Positions 42,701 to 51,961 of a stretch of 64,000 nt of DNA are shown in pieces. Under the pieces are notes generated by a model. The model was not told the origin of the DNA and made no database searches. It saw only the letters and a program-made list of their open reading frames with translations. Both the position numbers and the translations under genes were made by a program. Source of the stretch: CAG-841 sp963614875 (lineage in GTDB: Bacteria; Bacillota; Clostridia; Oscillospirales; CAG-272); assembly GCA_963614875.1 (NCBI GenBank), contig CAVEFC010000003.1:3666-67665 (forward strand), in the 5' to 3' direction. How positions within the stretch are numbered: position 1 is the stretch's first letter; every line of letters begins with the position of its first letter.

Positions 42701-43562
42701 ACTTCCGCCCGAGGATATGCCCTATATGGCTGACGGTACTCCTCTTGATATAGTTCTTAACCCTCTGGGCGTGCCTTCCCGAATGAATATCGGTCAGGTG
42801 CTTGAAGTGCATCTCGGTATCGCGGCAAAGACGCTCGGCGTCAAGGTAATGACTCCGGCATTCGACGGAGCAAAGGAATCCGACATTACGGAAGCGCTCA
42901 AGGAAGCGGGACTCCGCGCCGACGGCAAGAGAATACTTTACGACGGCAGAACGGGCGAGCCCTTCGACAACCCCGTAACCGTAGGTATAATGTATTATCT
43001 CAAGCTCCATCACCTTGTTGACGATAAAATCCACGCAAGAAGCACAGGTCCTTACTCCGTTATCACGCAGCAGCCTCTCGGCGGTAAAGCGCAGTTCGGC
43101 GGTCAGCGTTTCGGAGAAATGGAGGTCTGGGCGCTCGAAGCATACGGCGCGGCATATACGCTTCAGGAAATACTCACCGTCAAGTCGGACGACGTAACGG
43201 GAAGAGTAAAGACCTTCGAAGCAATTGTAAAGGGACAGAACATACCCACACCGGGTGTGCCGGAATCCTTCCGCGTGCTTGTAAAAGAGCTTCAGTCGCT
43301 TGCGCTTGATATACGCGTTCTCGATGAGGACGGAAACGAAATAGAGCTTTCGCAGCTCAGCGACCTTGAGGACGAAGCAGGTCCCGTATACGTTACGGAA
43401 GAAGACGTCGGCACGGCGGTCGCGGGCGACGGCGAAACCGATGATATGCTCGTCGAAGATGAAAACGGCGAAGTTATCGACGATGACGACGATGATTTTT
43501 CCGATGAATTTTCCGAAGAGTACGGCGACGAAATCGACGACGATTTCGGCGATGATGAATGA
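39795..43562 (+). CDS. rpoB: DNA-directed RNA polymerase subunit beta
   Basis: This is the 1255-residue beta subunit. Conserved parts run in order from an N-terminal VRQSFAKIDEILEMPDFLEIQ, through the rifampicin region (about 500-535, including LSQFMDQNNPLAELTHKRRL), PIETPEGPNIGLI, the KMAGRHGNKGVVSRILP lid region (about 955) and GGKAQFGGQRFGEMEVWALE. The start is TTG 39795, 8 nt after GGAG. The C-terminal 40 residues are an Asp/Glu-rich tail. Proline occupies the position equivalent to Gln510 of E. coli (codon at 41307). rplJ-rplL are not upstream. rpoC follows after 16 nt. Confidence 0.98.
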   Translation: MRTKPKQLGKNVVRQSFAKIDEILEMPDFLEIQKKSYQWLLDKGLSEVLADVSPIVDYSGNLVIEFVGYSIDAEPKYPVEECKERDVNYASPLRVTVRLTNKSTGEVKQQDIFMGEFPLMTDSGTFVINGAERVVVSQLVRSPGMYYDTAIDKTGKQILTAQVIPYRGAWLEYETDASDVFYVRIDKNRKIPVTILIRALEEETSTETGIKALFGDDPKIIATIAKDGMQEEADKNGTTPYEESLKEIYRKLRPGEPPLMESAQIQLTNTFFDPKRYDLGAVGRYKFDKKTALGRRLAGHTLTRPVINPITGELMFDAGKELSREEALEIEDAGVTEAYVKVGEDKECKVISNGMVDCKKIFGIDLKEEAGLAEKVSLAMLLEMQEQADGDFDAFKEAVINAAKTRINEFSPRHITKEDIFASINYLICLSHGIGTTDDIDHLGNRRIRAVGELIQNQMRIGFSKMDKNIKERMNIQDADSLTPQTLINSRPVVGAIREFFGSSPLSQFMDQNNPLAELTHKRRLSALGPGGISRDRASFEVRDVHYTHYGRICPIETPEGPNIGLISYLACYAKLNDYGFIEAPYRKVDKETGKVTDIVEYMTADIEDDYIIAQAGEPVDEEGRFINRRVLVRERNEIIEVPASKVDYVDVSPRMAISVATGFIPFLDNDDNSRALMGSNMQKQAVPLLMTESPIVATGMEHKAAIDSGICILAKEAGTVEYVSADKVIVVRENGMKDTYELLKFKRSNQGTCINQRPIVSVGEKLEKGDVIADGPATSNGEISLGKNALIGFMTWEGYNYEDAVLLNERLVRDDVYTSIHIEEYTIEARDTKLGPEEITREIPNCSDETLKDLDQDGIIRNGTEVRAGDILVGKVTPKGETELTAEERLLRAIFGEKAREVRDTSLRLRHGESGIVVDVKIFSRENSDELSPGVNKTVRVYVAQKRKISVGDKMAGRHGNKGVVSRILPPEDMPYMADGTPLDIVLNPLGVPSRMNIGQVLEVHLGIAAKTLGVKVMTPAFDGAKESDITEALKEAGLRADGKRILYDGRTGEPFDNPVTVGIMYYLKLHHLVDDKIHARSTGPYSVITQQPLGGKAQFGGQRFGEMEVWALEAYGAAYTLQEILTVKSDDVTGRVKTFEAIVKGQNIPTPGVPESFRVLVKELQSLALDIRVLDEDGNEIELSQLSDLEDEAGPVYVTEEDVGTAVAGDGETDDMLVEDENGEVIDDDDDDFSDEFSEEYGDEIDDDFGDDE

Positions 43563-43578
43563 GAGGGGAGAAATATAA

Positions 43579-46500
43579 ATGGCAAAAAATGTTTTCGATT
43601 CTATAAAGATCGGGCTTGCCTCTCCCGAAATGATAAGAAGCTGGTCTCACGGTGAGGTAACAAAGCCGGAAACCATAAACTACCGCACGCTGCGCGCCGA
43701 AAAGGACGGACTTTTCTGCGAAAAAATCTTCGGACCGACAAAGGACTGGGAATGTCTTTGCGGAAAGTACAAGCGCGTGCGCTACAAGGGCAAGGTCTGC
43801 GAAAAGTGCGGAGTTGAGGTAACAACCAAAAAGGTTCGCCGCGAGAGAATGGGACATATAGAGCTTGCAGCTCCCGTGTCCCACATCTGGTATTTCAGAG
43901 CCATTCCTTCAAGAATGGGAACAATACTTGACATCTCTCCGAGAGCGCTTGAAAAGGTGCTTTACTTTGCGCAGTATATAGTTCTCGACCCGGGCAACAC
44001 TCCGCTTGAAAAGAAGCAGATGCTTTCCGAGCGCGAATATCGCGATATGTACGAAAAGTACGAAAACGATTTCCGCGTGGGTATGGGTGCGGAGGCTATA
44101 AAGGAGCTTCTTCACGAGATAGATGTCGATAAGCTTTCCGAGGAGCTTAAAGCCGAGCTTGACGCTTCCTCCGGTCAGAAAAAGCTGAAGATAATAAAAA
44201 GACTTGAAGTTGTCGAGGCGTTCCGCCGTTCAGGAAACAAGCCCGAATGGATGATACTTGACGTTGTTCCCGTAATTCCGCCGGAAATCAGACCTATGGT
44301 TCCTCTTGACGGCGGCAGATATGCGACGTCGGACCTTAACGACCTTTACCGTCGTGTTATCAACAGAAACAACCGTCTTAAAAAGCTTATGGAGCTTATG
44401 GCTCCCGAAATAATCATAAAGAACGAGAAGCGTATGCTTCAGGAAGCAGTGGACGCGCTGATAGACAACGGCCGTCACGGCAAGCCCGTCACCGGCGGTT
44501 CGAGCAGCCGTCCGCTCAAATCTCTTTCGGAGATGCTGCGCGGCAAGCAGGGACGTTTCCGTCAGAACCTGCTCGGCAAGCGTGTCGACTATTCCGGACG
44601 TTCCGTTATCGTCGTAGGTCCGTCGCTCAAGATTTATCAGTGCGGACTTCCGAAGGAAATGGCACTCGAGCTTTTCAAGCCGTTCGTTATGAAGCGTCTT
44701 GTCGAAACGCAGAATGCGTCGAACATCAAGGACGCAAAGAAGAAAGTAGAAAGAGTAAGCCCTGAGGTATGGGACGCTCTTGAAAACGTAATAAAGGATC
44801 ACCCCGTTCTTCTCAACCGTGCTCCCACGCTTCACCGTCTGTCGATTCAGGCGTTCGAGCCGATACTTGTCGAGGGCAGAGCGATAAAGCTTCATCCGCT
44901 TGTATGTACGGCGTTCAACGCCGACTTCGACGGCGACCAGATGCCTGTTCACGTTCCGCTTTCGAGCGAAGCTCAGGCAGAGGCAAGATTCCTTATGCTT
45001 TCGGCAAACAACTTCCTCAAGCCCGCCGACGGTAAAGCCGTTACCGTTCCTTCTCAGGATATGGTGCTTGGTTCTTACTATCTGACGATAGACCGCGCCG
45101 GCGAAAAGGGCGAGGGCGGCTTCTACCGCGATTTCGACGAGGCTATGATGGCTTACGAAAACGGCTATCTCGGAATTCACGCGCCGATAAAGGTCAGAGT
45201 TTCAAAGGAAATAGACGGCGTTGTCCACACGGGAATAATCGACGCCACGCTCGGTCGTCTTATATTCAACAAGCCGATTCCGCAGGATCTCGGATTTGTT
45301 GACAGAAGCGATCCCGCAAAGCTCCTCGATCTTGAGGTTGCTTTCCCGACGGCGAAAAAACAGCTCGGCGAGATAGTCGACCGCACGATAAAGAAGCACG
45401 GTCCGACCGTCACCGCTCAGGTGCTTGACGATATCAAAGCCAACGGCTTCAAATATTCCACAAAGGCTTCGATCTCCATTTCCGTAAGCGATATGACCGT
45501 TCCGGAGGAGAAGAAGGAGCTTATCACCGCAGCAGAGCACGAGGTTGAACAGATAACAAAGAACTTCCGTCGCGGTCTTCTTTCCGACAAGGAACGCTAC
45601 GACAGCGTAATCAAGGTCTGGGAAGAAACAACAAAGAAGGTTGAGGAAGCGCTTCTTGCGTGCCTCTCCAGATATAACCCGATAAAGATGATGGCTGACT
45701 CGGGCGCGCGTGGTTCTATCGCGCAGATGAAACAGCTGGCAGGTATGCGCGGACTTATGTTCTCCGCAACCGGTAAAACAATGGAAATACCGATCAAGTC
45801 GAACTTCCGTGAAGGTCTTAACGTTCTTGAATATTTCATCGGCGCAAGAGGCTCGCGTAAGTCGCTTTCGGATACGGCGCTTAAAACAGCCGACTCCGGT
45901 TACCTTACAAGACGTCTTGTCGACGTATCGCAGGATGTCATCGTAAGAGAGGACGACTGCGGAACGAGAGAAGGCATCTGGGTAAGCGACGTAAAGGACG
46001 GCAACTCCGTTATCGAGCCGCTTGAAGATCGTCTGCCCGGAAGATACCTTATAGGCGACGTTGTTGACAAAACAACGGGCGAGGTTATCGCCCACGACGG
46101 CGAATTCATCACGCCCGATACGGCAAAGAAAATCGTCGCTTCTGGCGCCGAAAGAGTACACGTCCGTTCGATTCTCAAATGCAAATCCAAACACGGCGTA
46201 TGCGCTCACTGCTACGGCTCTGACATGGCTTCCGGAAAGACTGTCAGCGTGGGCGAGGCTGTCGGCATAATCGCCGCTCAGTCCATAGGCGAGCCCGGTA
46301 CGCAGCTTACGATGAGAACGTTCCATACCGGCGGTATCGCGGGATCGGATATCACGCAGGGCCTTCCGAGAGTCGAAGAGCTCTTTGAAGCGCGCAGACC
46401 GAAGAAAACGGCTACGATTGCCGAGGTCAACGGCACCGTCAGAATTGCGGACGCAAAGAAGACGAGAAACGTCATAATTACCACAGCCGAGGGCGAGGAA

Positions 46501-47148
46501 ACGGTATATCCCATTCCGATCGGCACAAAGATTCTTGTTTCCGAAGGCTCTTATGTATCGCGCGGCGATGCGATTACGGAAGGTAATATGAGCCTTGCCG
46601 ACATAACGAGAATAAACGGTCTTGACGCGGTTTACGATTATATCATCCGCGAGGTTCAGAGAGTTTACCGTTCGCAGAGCATCAAGATAAACGATAAGCA
46701 CATTGAGGTTATCGCGCGTCAGATGACAAGAAAGGTAAGAATCGAGGACGGCGGAGACACAACGCTTCTCACGGGAAGTATGGCTGACATAACCGAGTTT
46801 GTTTCGGAAAACGAAGAGATCGAGCGCAGAATCGCCGCAGGCGAAAGAACGCTCCGTCCCGCTACGGCAACTCCCGTTCTTCTCGGTATCACAAAGGCAG
46901 CTCTTCAGACGGATTCGTTCCTTTCCGCAGCTTCCTTCCAGGAAACGACAAAGGTTCTTACGGACGCCGCAATCAAGGGCAAGGTGGATAACCTTCTCGG
47001 ACTCAAAGAGAACGTTATCATCGGTAAGCTCATTCCCGCCGGAACGGGACTTGCGTGCTATCGCGACGTTGAAGTCGAGCGCGCACCCAAGCCCGAAGAC
47101 GAGGAAGAGCAGATGTACCGTCGTCGCGGTGTTATCATCCCCGTATAA
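43579..47148 (+). CDS. rpoC: DNA-directed RNA polymerase subunit beta'
   Basis: This 1189-residue subunit carries the catalytic metal motif NADFDGDQM (about residue 447-455), the N-terminal zinc cysteines CLCGKYKRVRYKGKVCEKC (about 59-77), the lid and rudder region around RQNLLGKRVDYSGRSVIVVG, the bridge helix and trigger-loop region GLMFSATGKTMEIPIKSNFREG, and a second zinc site CKSKHGVCAHCYG (about 870). QSIGEPGTQLTMRTFHTGG is intact. The length is normal for Clostridia. ATG 43579 follows GGGGAG. It is cotranscribed with rpoB and followed by a hairpin with an imperfect T-tract. Confidence 0.98.
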   Translation: MAKNVFDSIKIGLASPEMIRSWSHGEVTKPETINYRTLRAEKDGLFCEKIFGPTKDWECLCGKYKRVRYKGKVCEKCGVEVTTKKVRRERMGHIELAAPVSHIWYFRAIPSRMGTILDISPRALEKVLYFAQYIVLDPGNTPLEKKQMLSEREYRDMYEKYENDFRVGMGAEAIKELLHEIDVDKLSEELKAELDASSGQKKLKIIKRLEVVEAFRRSGNKPEWMILDVVPVIPPEIRPMVPLDGGRYATSDLNDLYRRVINRNNRLKKLMELMAPEIIIKNEKRMLQEAVDALIDNGRHGKPVTGGSSSRPLKSLSEMLRGKQGRFRQNLLGKRVDYSGRSVIVVGPSLKIYQCGLPKEMALELFKPFVMKRLVETQNASNIKDAKKKVERVSPEVWDALENVIKDHPVLLNRAPTLHRLSIQAFEPILVEGRAIKLHPLVCTAFNADFDGDQMPVHVPLSSEAQAEARFLMLSANNFLKPADGKAVTVPSQDMVLGSYYLTIDRAGEKGEGGFYRDFDEAMMAYENGYLGIHAPIKVRVSKEIDGVVHTGIIDATLGRLIFNKPIPQDLGFVDRSDPAKLLDLEVAFPTAKKQLGEIVDRTIKKHGPTVTAQVLDDIKANGFKYSTKASISISVSDMTVPEEKKELITAAEHEVEQITKNFRRGLLSDKERYDSVIKVWEETTKKVEEALLACLSRYNPIKMMADSGARGSIAQMKQLAGMRGLMFSATGKTMEIPIKSNFREGLNVLEYFIGARGSRKSLSDTALKTADSGYLTRRLVDVSQDVIVREDDCGTREGIWVSDVKDGNSVIEPLEDRLPGRYLIGDVVDKTTGEVIAHDGEFITPDTAKKIVASGAERVHVRSILKCKSKHGVCAHCYGSDMASGKTVSVGEAVGIIAAQSIGEPGTQLTMRTFHTGGIAGSDITQGLPRVEELFEARRPKKTATIAEVNGTVRIADAKKTRNVIITTAEGEETVYPIPIGTKILVSEGSYVSRGDAITEGNMSLADITRINGLDAVYDYIIREVQRVYRSQSIKINDKHIEVIARQMTRKVRIEDGGDTTLLTGSMADITEFVSENEEIERRIAAGERTLRPATATPVLLGITKAALQTDSFLSAASFQETTKVLTDAAIKGKVDNLLGLKENVIIGKLIPAGTGLACYRDVEVERAPKPEDEEEQMYRRRGVIIPV

Positions 47149-47182
47149 TCGGGAGCCGGAAAAAACAAACTCAAAAAACAGG

Positions 47183-47220
47183 AAGGCACGCGACGAAAAT
47201 GCGCGTGCCTTTGATTTTTG
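47183..47220 (+). terminator. Terminator after rpoC
   Basis: AAGGCACGCG (47183-47192) pairs with CGCGTGCCTT (47202-47211), a 10-bp stem, followed by TTGATTTTTG. The interrupted T-tract may allow some readthrough into the str genes. Confidence 0.7.
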
Positions 47221-47275
47221 TGCAAAAAAACGGAAATAATACTCTTTATAAGAGAGAAAATTTCTGAAAATTCCG

Positions 47276-47304
47276 TTGACAAAACGACTTTATGATGGTA
47301 TGAT
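47276..47304 (+). promoter_or_regulatory. Sigma-A promoter for rpsL-rpsG-fusA-tuf
   Basis: TTGACA (47276-47281), a 17-bp spacer and TATGAT (47299-47304). It leaves a leader of about 125 nt. Confidence 0.8.
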
Positions 47305-47318
47305 ATAGGATATGTAAG

Positions 47319-47385
47319 TGCGCAATTAAAAGTGTGCGCATTTGCAAAAATAAACGGTATCTGCCTTTCGGAACCGCCCGAAAGG
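47319..47385 (+). promoter_or_regulatory. Structured leader of rpsL
   Basis: Two self-complementary TGCGCA words (47319-47324, 47335-47340) can pair with each other. Downstream CCTTTCGG (47364-47371) pairs perfectly with CCGAAAGG (47378-47385). The leader could be a binding site for S12, S7 or another factor. No known leader family was recognised. Confidence 0.4.
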
Positions 47386-47435
47386 ATAGATATATAAACA
47401 TTTTATTTATTAAAAACGAAAGGAGGAAACGATTA

Positions 47436-47858
47436 ATGCCTACCTTTAACCAGCTTGTCCGCAACGGTCGTCAGGAACGCCAGTACAAGTCCAAAGCTCC
47501 CGTGCTTCAGAAAGGCTTCAACTCGATCAAAAAATCGACAACCGATCTCAGCTCGCCGCAGAAGAGAGGCGTATGCACAAAGGTGACGACACAGACTCCC
47601 AAAAAGCCTAACTCCGCTCTCCGTAAGATTGCCAGAGTAAGACTTACAAACGGTCTTGAAGCGACATGCTATATCCCCGGTATAGGCCACAATCTTCAGG
47701 AACACTCGGTTGTTCTTATAAGAGGCGGCAGAGTGCGTGACCTGCCCGGTGTACGTTACCACATCATCCGCGGTACGCTTGACGCACAGGGCGTTGCCAA
47801 TCGTAAACAGGCGCGTTCTCTGTACGGTGCAAAGCGCGGCAAGAAAGCCGCAAAATAA
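47436..47858 (+). CDS. rpsL: 30S ribosomal protein S12
   Basis: This 140-residue decoding-centre protein starts MPTFNQLVRNGRQ. It contains KRGVCTKVTTQTPKKPNSALRK-type conserved loop residues with Lys at the streptomycin-relevant PKKP site, then GHNLQEHSVVLIRGGRVRDL and PGVRYHIIRGTLD. The frame opens upstream at 47334, but AAGGAGG just before ATG 47436 fixes the start. It is the first gene of the str operon. A gap of 195 nt to rpsG has no ORF; it holds only weak A/T-rich structure. Confidence 0.97.
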   Translation: MPTFNQLVRNGRQERQYKSKAPVLQKGFNSIKKSTTDLSSPQKRGVCTKVTTQTPKKPNSALRKIARVRLTNGLEATCYIPGIGHNLQEHSVVLIRGGRVRDLPGVRYHIIRGTLDAQGVANRKQARSLYGAKRGKKAAK

Positions 47859-48053
47859 GACCGCATAACAAATGCGGAAAAGGTATTAAAATCTTATCGC
47901 AAGCGCTTTTGCTTTTGATAGATAATATGTTTATATTACCCGCGCAAATATGTGCGGGCGGACGGCAGAGCATCTTTTCAAAATGACAAAGCACAGCGGG
48001 AGGAAACTTTCGAGTACCTATGATATTCATTTTATGTGAAGGAGGGAATAACA

Positions 48054-48524
48054 GTGCCAAGAAGAGGTCAGATTTCCAAGAGAGATGTCTTGCCGGATCC
48101 GCTTTATAACTCAAAAGTAGTTACAAAGCTTATCAACAACGTTATGGAAGACGGCAAAAAGGGCGTAGCTCAGAAAATCGTTTACGACGCATTCGCAACG
48201 GTTGAAAGCAAAACGGGAAAGCCTGCCCTTGACGCATTTACGGAAGCATTGAACAACATTATGCCCGTACTTGAAGTCAAGGCTCGCAGAGTCGGCGGTT
48301 CGACTTATCAGGTTCCTATGGAGGTTCGCCCCGAAAGAAGACAGACTCTGGGACTTAGATGGCTCGTGCTTTTCTCAAGAAAACGCGGCGAGCGCAATAT
48401 GTCCGAAAGACTTGCCGGAGAAATTATGGACGCCGTAAACAATACGGGCGCCTCCGTCAAGAAAAAAGAAGAAATGCACAAGATGGCAGAAGCCAACAAG
48501 GCATTCGCACACTACAGATATTGA
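48054..48524 (+). CDS. rpsG: 30S ribosomal protein S7
   Basis: This 156-residue S7 is the exact usual length. It has PRRGQISKRDVLPDPLYNSK, MEDGKKGVAQKIVYDAF, VLEVKARRVGGSTYQVP and LGLRWLVLFSRKRGERNM. S7 nucleates assembly of the 30S head and in many bacteria represses the str operon by binding its own mRNA. The start is GTG at 48054, after GGAGGG. fusA follows after 71 nt. Confidence 0.97.
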   Translation: MPRRGQISKRDVLPDPLYNSKVVTKLINNVMEDGKKGVAQKIVYDAFATVESKTGKPALDAFTEALNNIMPVLEVKARRVGGSTYQVPMEVRPERRQTLGLRWLVLFSRKRGERNMSERLAGEIMDAVNNTGASVKKKEEMHKMAEANKAFAHYRY

Positions 48525-48595
48525 TCATTTTGCCGACGAATTGTTCGCAGCGAGTATCAAACTGAACAACAAATTATTATTTAAGGAGCTTAAAC

Positions 48596-50677
48596 ATGCC
48601 AAGAGAATATACGCTTGAACATACAAGAAATATTGGTATCATGGCTCACATCGACGCCGGCAAAACGACTACCACCGAAAGAATTCTTTATTACACCGGT
48701 AAGACACACAAGCTTGGCGAAACCCATGACGGCTCTGCCACCATGGACTGGATGGAGCAGGAGCAGGAAAGAGGTATCACAATTACCTCTGCCGCAACCA
48801 CTTGTTTCTGGAAAGGTAACAGAATCAACATCATAGACACGCCCGGACACGTTGACTTTACGGTCGAGGTTGAGCGTTCGCTCAGAGTGCTGGACGGTTC
48901 GGTGACGGTTTTCTGTGCCAAAGGCGGTGTTGAGCCACAGTCTGAAACCGTATGGCGTCAGGCTGACAAATACGGAGTCCCGAGAATGGCTTATGTCAAC
49001 AAGATGGACATAAACGGCGCGGACTTCTATCGCGTACTCAAAATGATGAAGGAACGTCTTAAAACAAATCCCGTTCCGATTCAGCTTCCTATCGGTAAAG
49101 AGGATACCTTCAGAGGTATTATCGACCTTATCAATATGGAAGCGGACGTCTATTACGACGATCTGGGCAAGGATATGCGCGTTGAGCCTATCCCTGCCGA
49201 TATGGTAGAGCTTGCAAACGAATACAGACAGAGCATGATAGAGGCAATCGCCGAATCTGACGAGGATCTGTTTGAAAAGTATTGCGGCGGCGAAGAATTG
49301 ACAACGGAAGAAATCAAGAAAGCGCTCAGAAAGGAAACCATCGCAAACAAGGTGGTTCCCGTAACGTGCGGTACGTCCTACAAAAACAAAGGCGTACAGA
49401 AGCTTCTTGACGCCATCGTCGATTATATGCCCGCGCCTACCGATATTCCGCACATCCGCGGTATAAACCCCGAAACAGAGCAGGAGGAAGAAAGACCTTC
49501 TTCCGACGACGCTCCGTTCGCGGCACTCGCATTCAAGATAATGACCGACCCCTATGTGGGCAAGCTCTGCTTCTTCCGTGTTTATTCGGGCTGCATCAAC
49601 GCAGGCGAATCCGCGCTGAACACCGAAAAGGGAGTAAGAGAGCGTTTCGGTCGTATTCTTCAGATGCATGCAAACGAGAGAAAGGACATAGAAGCTTGCT
49701 ACGCAGGTGATATTGCTGCCGTTGTCGGAACAAAGAATACGACAACAGGCGACACACTGTGCGATGAAAAGCATCCTATCGTTCTTGAATCGATGGAATT
49801 CCCCGAACCCGTTATCAAGGTTGCAATCGAACCCAAGACAAAAGCGGGTCAGGAAAAGATGGGCATAGCCCTTTCCAAGCTGGCGGAAGAGGACCCGACC
49901 TTCAGAACCTATACGGATGAAGAAACAGGTCAGACAATTATCGCCGGCATGGGCGAGCTTCACCTTGAAATCATCGTAGACAGACTTCTGCGCGAATTCA
50001 AGGTAGAGGCAAACGTGGGCAAGCCTCAGGTTTCATATAAGGAAACCATCACAGCCACAGCTGATGAAGACTGCAAGTATGCACGTCAGTCCGGCGGTAA
50101 AGGTCAGTACGGTCACGTCAAGATAACGATCGAACCGAACGAACCCGGCAAGGGCTACGAATTCATCAACAAAGTTGTTGGCGGAGAAGTTCCCAAGGAA
50201 TATATCCCTGCGGTTGATGCAGGTATTCAGGGTGCGATGCAGTCCGGTATTCTTGCCGGCTACAACGTAGTCGACGTAAAAGTAACCCTTAACGGCGGTT
50301 CTTATCATGAAGTGGACTCGTCTGAAATGGCATTTAAGATAGCGGGTTCGATGGCCTTCAAAAATGCCATGAGAAAAGCTTCACCGATACTTACGGAACC
50401 GATCATGAAGGTCGTCGTAATTACGCCTGACGATTATCTCGGAGATGTTATCGGCGATATCAACTCGCGCCGCGGAAACATTCAGTCAATGGATCCGCTC
50501 AACGGCGCAACGCAGGTAACCGCATCAGTGCCTCTTTCCAATATGTTCGGATACGCAACAGACCTTCGTTCAAAAACACAGGGCAGAGGTCAGTATTCAA
50601 TGGAACCCAGCCACTTCGCTCAGGTACCGAAGAACATCGCGGAAGAGATAATGGCCGGCAGAAAATCCGGCAACTAA
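48596..50677 (+). CDS. fusA: Elongation factor G
   Basis: EF-G drives translocation on the ribosome using GTP. The 693-residue protein has the G domain P-loop AHIDAGKT (residues 17-24), the DTPGHVDFT motif (about 83), and NKMD (about 137). Domain II and the domain IV loop NGGSYHEVDSSE follow, then ELRSKTQGRGQYSMEP-like sequence at the C-terminus. The length is normal. ATG 48596 follows AAGGAG. Coding bias differs slightly from neighbours (more A/T third positions), as expected for a highly expressed gene. Confidence 0.98.
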   Translation: MPREYTLEHTRNIGIMAHIDAGKTTTTERILYYTGKTHKLGETHDGSATMDWMEQEQERGITITSAATTCFWKGNRINIIDTPGHVDFTVEVERSLRVLDGSVTVFCAKGGVEPQSETVWRQADKYGVPRMAYVNKMDINGADFYRVLKMMKERLKTNPVPIQLPIGKEDTFRGIIDLINMEADVYYDDLGKDMRVEPIPADMVELANEYRQSMIEAIAESDEDLFEKYCGGEELTTEEIKKALRKETIANKVVPVTCGTSYKNKGVQKLLDAIVDYMPAPTDIPHIRGINPETEQEEERPSSDDAPFAALAFKIMTDPYVGKLCFFRVYSGCINAGESALNTEKGVRERFGRILQMHANERKDIEACYAGDIAAVVGTKNTTTGDTLCDEKHPIVLESMEFPEPVIKVAIEPKTKAGQEKMGIALSKLAEEDPTFRTYTDEETGQTIIAGMGELHLEIIVDRLLREFKVEANVGKPQVSYKETITATADEDCKYARQSGGKGQYGHVKITIEPNEPGKGYEFINKVVGGEVPKEYIPAVDAGIQGAMQSGILAGYNVVDVKVTLNGGSYHEVDSSEMAFKIAGSMAFKNAMRKASPILTEPIMKVVVITPDDYLGDVIGDINSRRGNIQSMDPLNGATQVTASVPLSNMFGYATDLRSKTQGRGQYSMEPSHFAQVPKNIAEEIMAGRKSGN

Positions 50678-50743
50678 TTCACACAAAAAATTAAAAAATA
50701 AATGCGAGGCATAAAAGCTTCGCAAAACAAGGAGGATTTTATA

Positions 50744-51949
50744 ATGGCAAAGGCTCATTTCGAAAGAACCAAACCGCACGTAAACATTGGTACGATCGGA
50801 CACGTTGACCACGGTAAGACAACTCTTACAGCAGCTATCACAAAGGTGCTTTCTCTCGCAAACGGCAAGAACGAATTCCTTGCTTATGATCAGATCGATA
50901 ACGCTCCCGAGGAAAAGGCTCGTGGTATTACAATCAACACAAGACACGTTGAATACGAAACAGAAAAACGTCACTATGCACACGTTGACTGCCCCGGACA
51001 CGCAGACTACGTTAAGAACATGATTACAGGTGCAGCTCAGATGGATGGTGCTATCCTTGTTGTTGCTGCTTCCGACGGTCCCCTTCAGCAGACACGCGAG
51101 CACGTTCTTCTTGCCCGTCAGGTTGGCGTTCCCGCGATCGTAGTTTACCTCAACAAGTGCGACCTCGTTGACGACGACGAACTTCTTGAACTCGTTGAAA
51201 TGGACATTCGTGACCTTCTCAACCAGTACGAGTTCCCCGGCGACGATACTCCCATCATCCGCGGCTCCGCAAGAGAAGCGCTTGAAAGCACATCCACAGA
51301 CATCAACGCTCCCGAATATAAGTCCATTCTCGAACTTATGAACGTTGTTGACGAATACATTCCTACTCCCGAAAGAAAATCCGATCTTCCGTTCCTTATG
51401 CCTGTCGAGGACGTATTCTCCATCACAGGTCGTGGTACGGTTGCTACGGGCAGAGTTGAGAGAGGTACTGTTAAAGTTGGCGACGTAGTTGAAATCGTTG
51501 GTCTTTCCGATGAAAAGAAGAGCACAACGGTTACAGGCGTTGAAATGTTCAAGAAGCTTCTTGATCAGGCTGAAGCAGGCGATAACATCGGCGCGCTTCT
51601 TCGTGGTATTCAGAAGAACGAAATCGAAAGAGGACAGGTTCTCTGCAAACCCGGTTCCATCCATCCTCACACAAAGTTCGTAGGTCAGGTTTACGTTCTT
51701 ACAGAAAAAGAAGGCGGACGTAAGAAACCCTTCTTCCCCGGCTATCGTCCTCAGTTCTATTTCAGAACAACAGACGTTACGGGCGTAATCAGCCTCCCCG
51801 AAGGCGTTGAGATGTGCCGTCCCGGCGATAACGTTGATATGACAGTTGAGCTTATCACTCCTATCGCTATTGAAAAGGGACTTAACTTCGCTATCCGTGA
51901 AGGCGGCAGAACAGTCGGTTCCGGCGTTGTTGCCACAATCATTGAGTAA
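50744..51949 (+). CDS. tuf: Elongation factor Tu
   Basis: EF-Tu delivers aminoacyl-tRNA to the ribosome. The 401-residue protein starts MAKAHFERTKPHVNIGTI, with the P-loop GHVDHGKT (19-26), RGITINTRHVEY in switch I, DCPGHADYVKNM (about 83) and NKCD. Domains II and III are complete, ending SGVVATIIE. The in-frame opening at 50702 was rejected because AAGGAGG directly precedes ATG 50744. It is the last translational gene of the operon and is followed by a hairpin and an FMN riboswitch. Confidence 0.98.
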   Translation: MAKAHFERTKPHVNIGTIGHVDHGKTTLTAAITKVLSLANGKNEFLAYDQIDNAPEEKARGITINTRHVEYETEKRHYAHVDCPGHADYVKNMITGAAQMDGAILVVAASDGPLQQTREHVLLARQVGVPAIVVYLNKCDLVDDDELLELVEMDIRDLLNQYEFPGDDTPIIRGSAREALESTSTDINAPEYKSILELMNVVDEYIPTPERKSDLPFLMPVEDVFSITGRGTVATGRVERGTVKVGDVVEIVGLSDEKKSTTVTGVEMFKKLLDQAEAGDNIGALLRGIQKNEIERGQVLCKPGSIHPHTKFVGQVYVLTEKEGGRKKPFFPGYRPQFYFRTTDVTGVISLPEGVEMCRPGDNVDMTVELITPIAIEKGLNFAIREGGRTVGSGVVATIIE

Positions 51950-51961
51950 TTGAAATGATGA

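Noticed and set aside
48590..49963. 457-residue open frame antisense to fusA
   Set aside because: It lies fully inside fusA, has no RBS, and its sequence is a reverse-complement shadow rich in Cys, Phe and Val.
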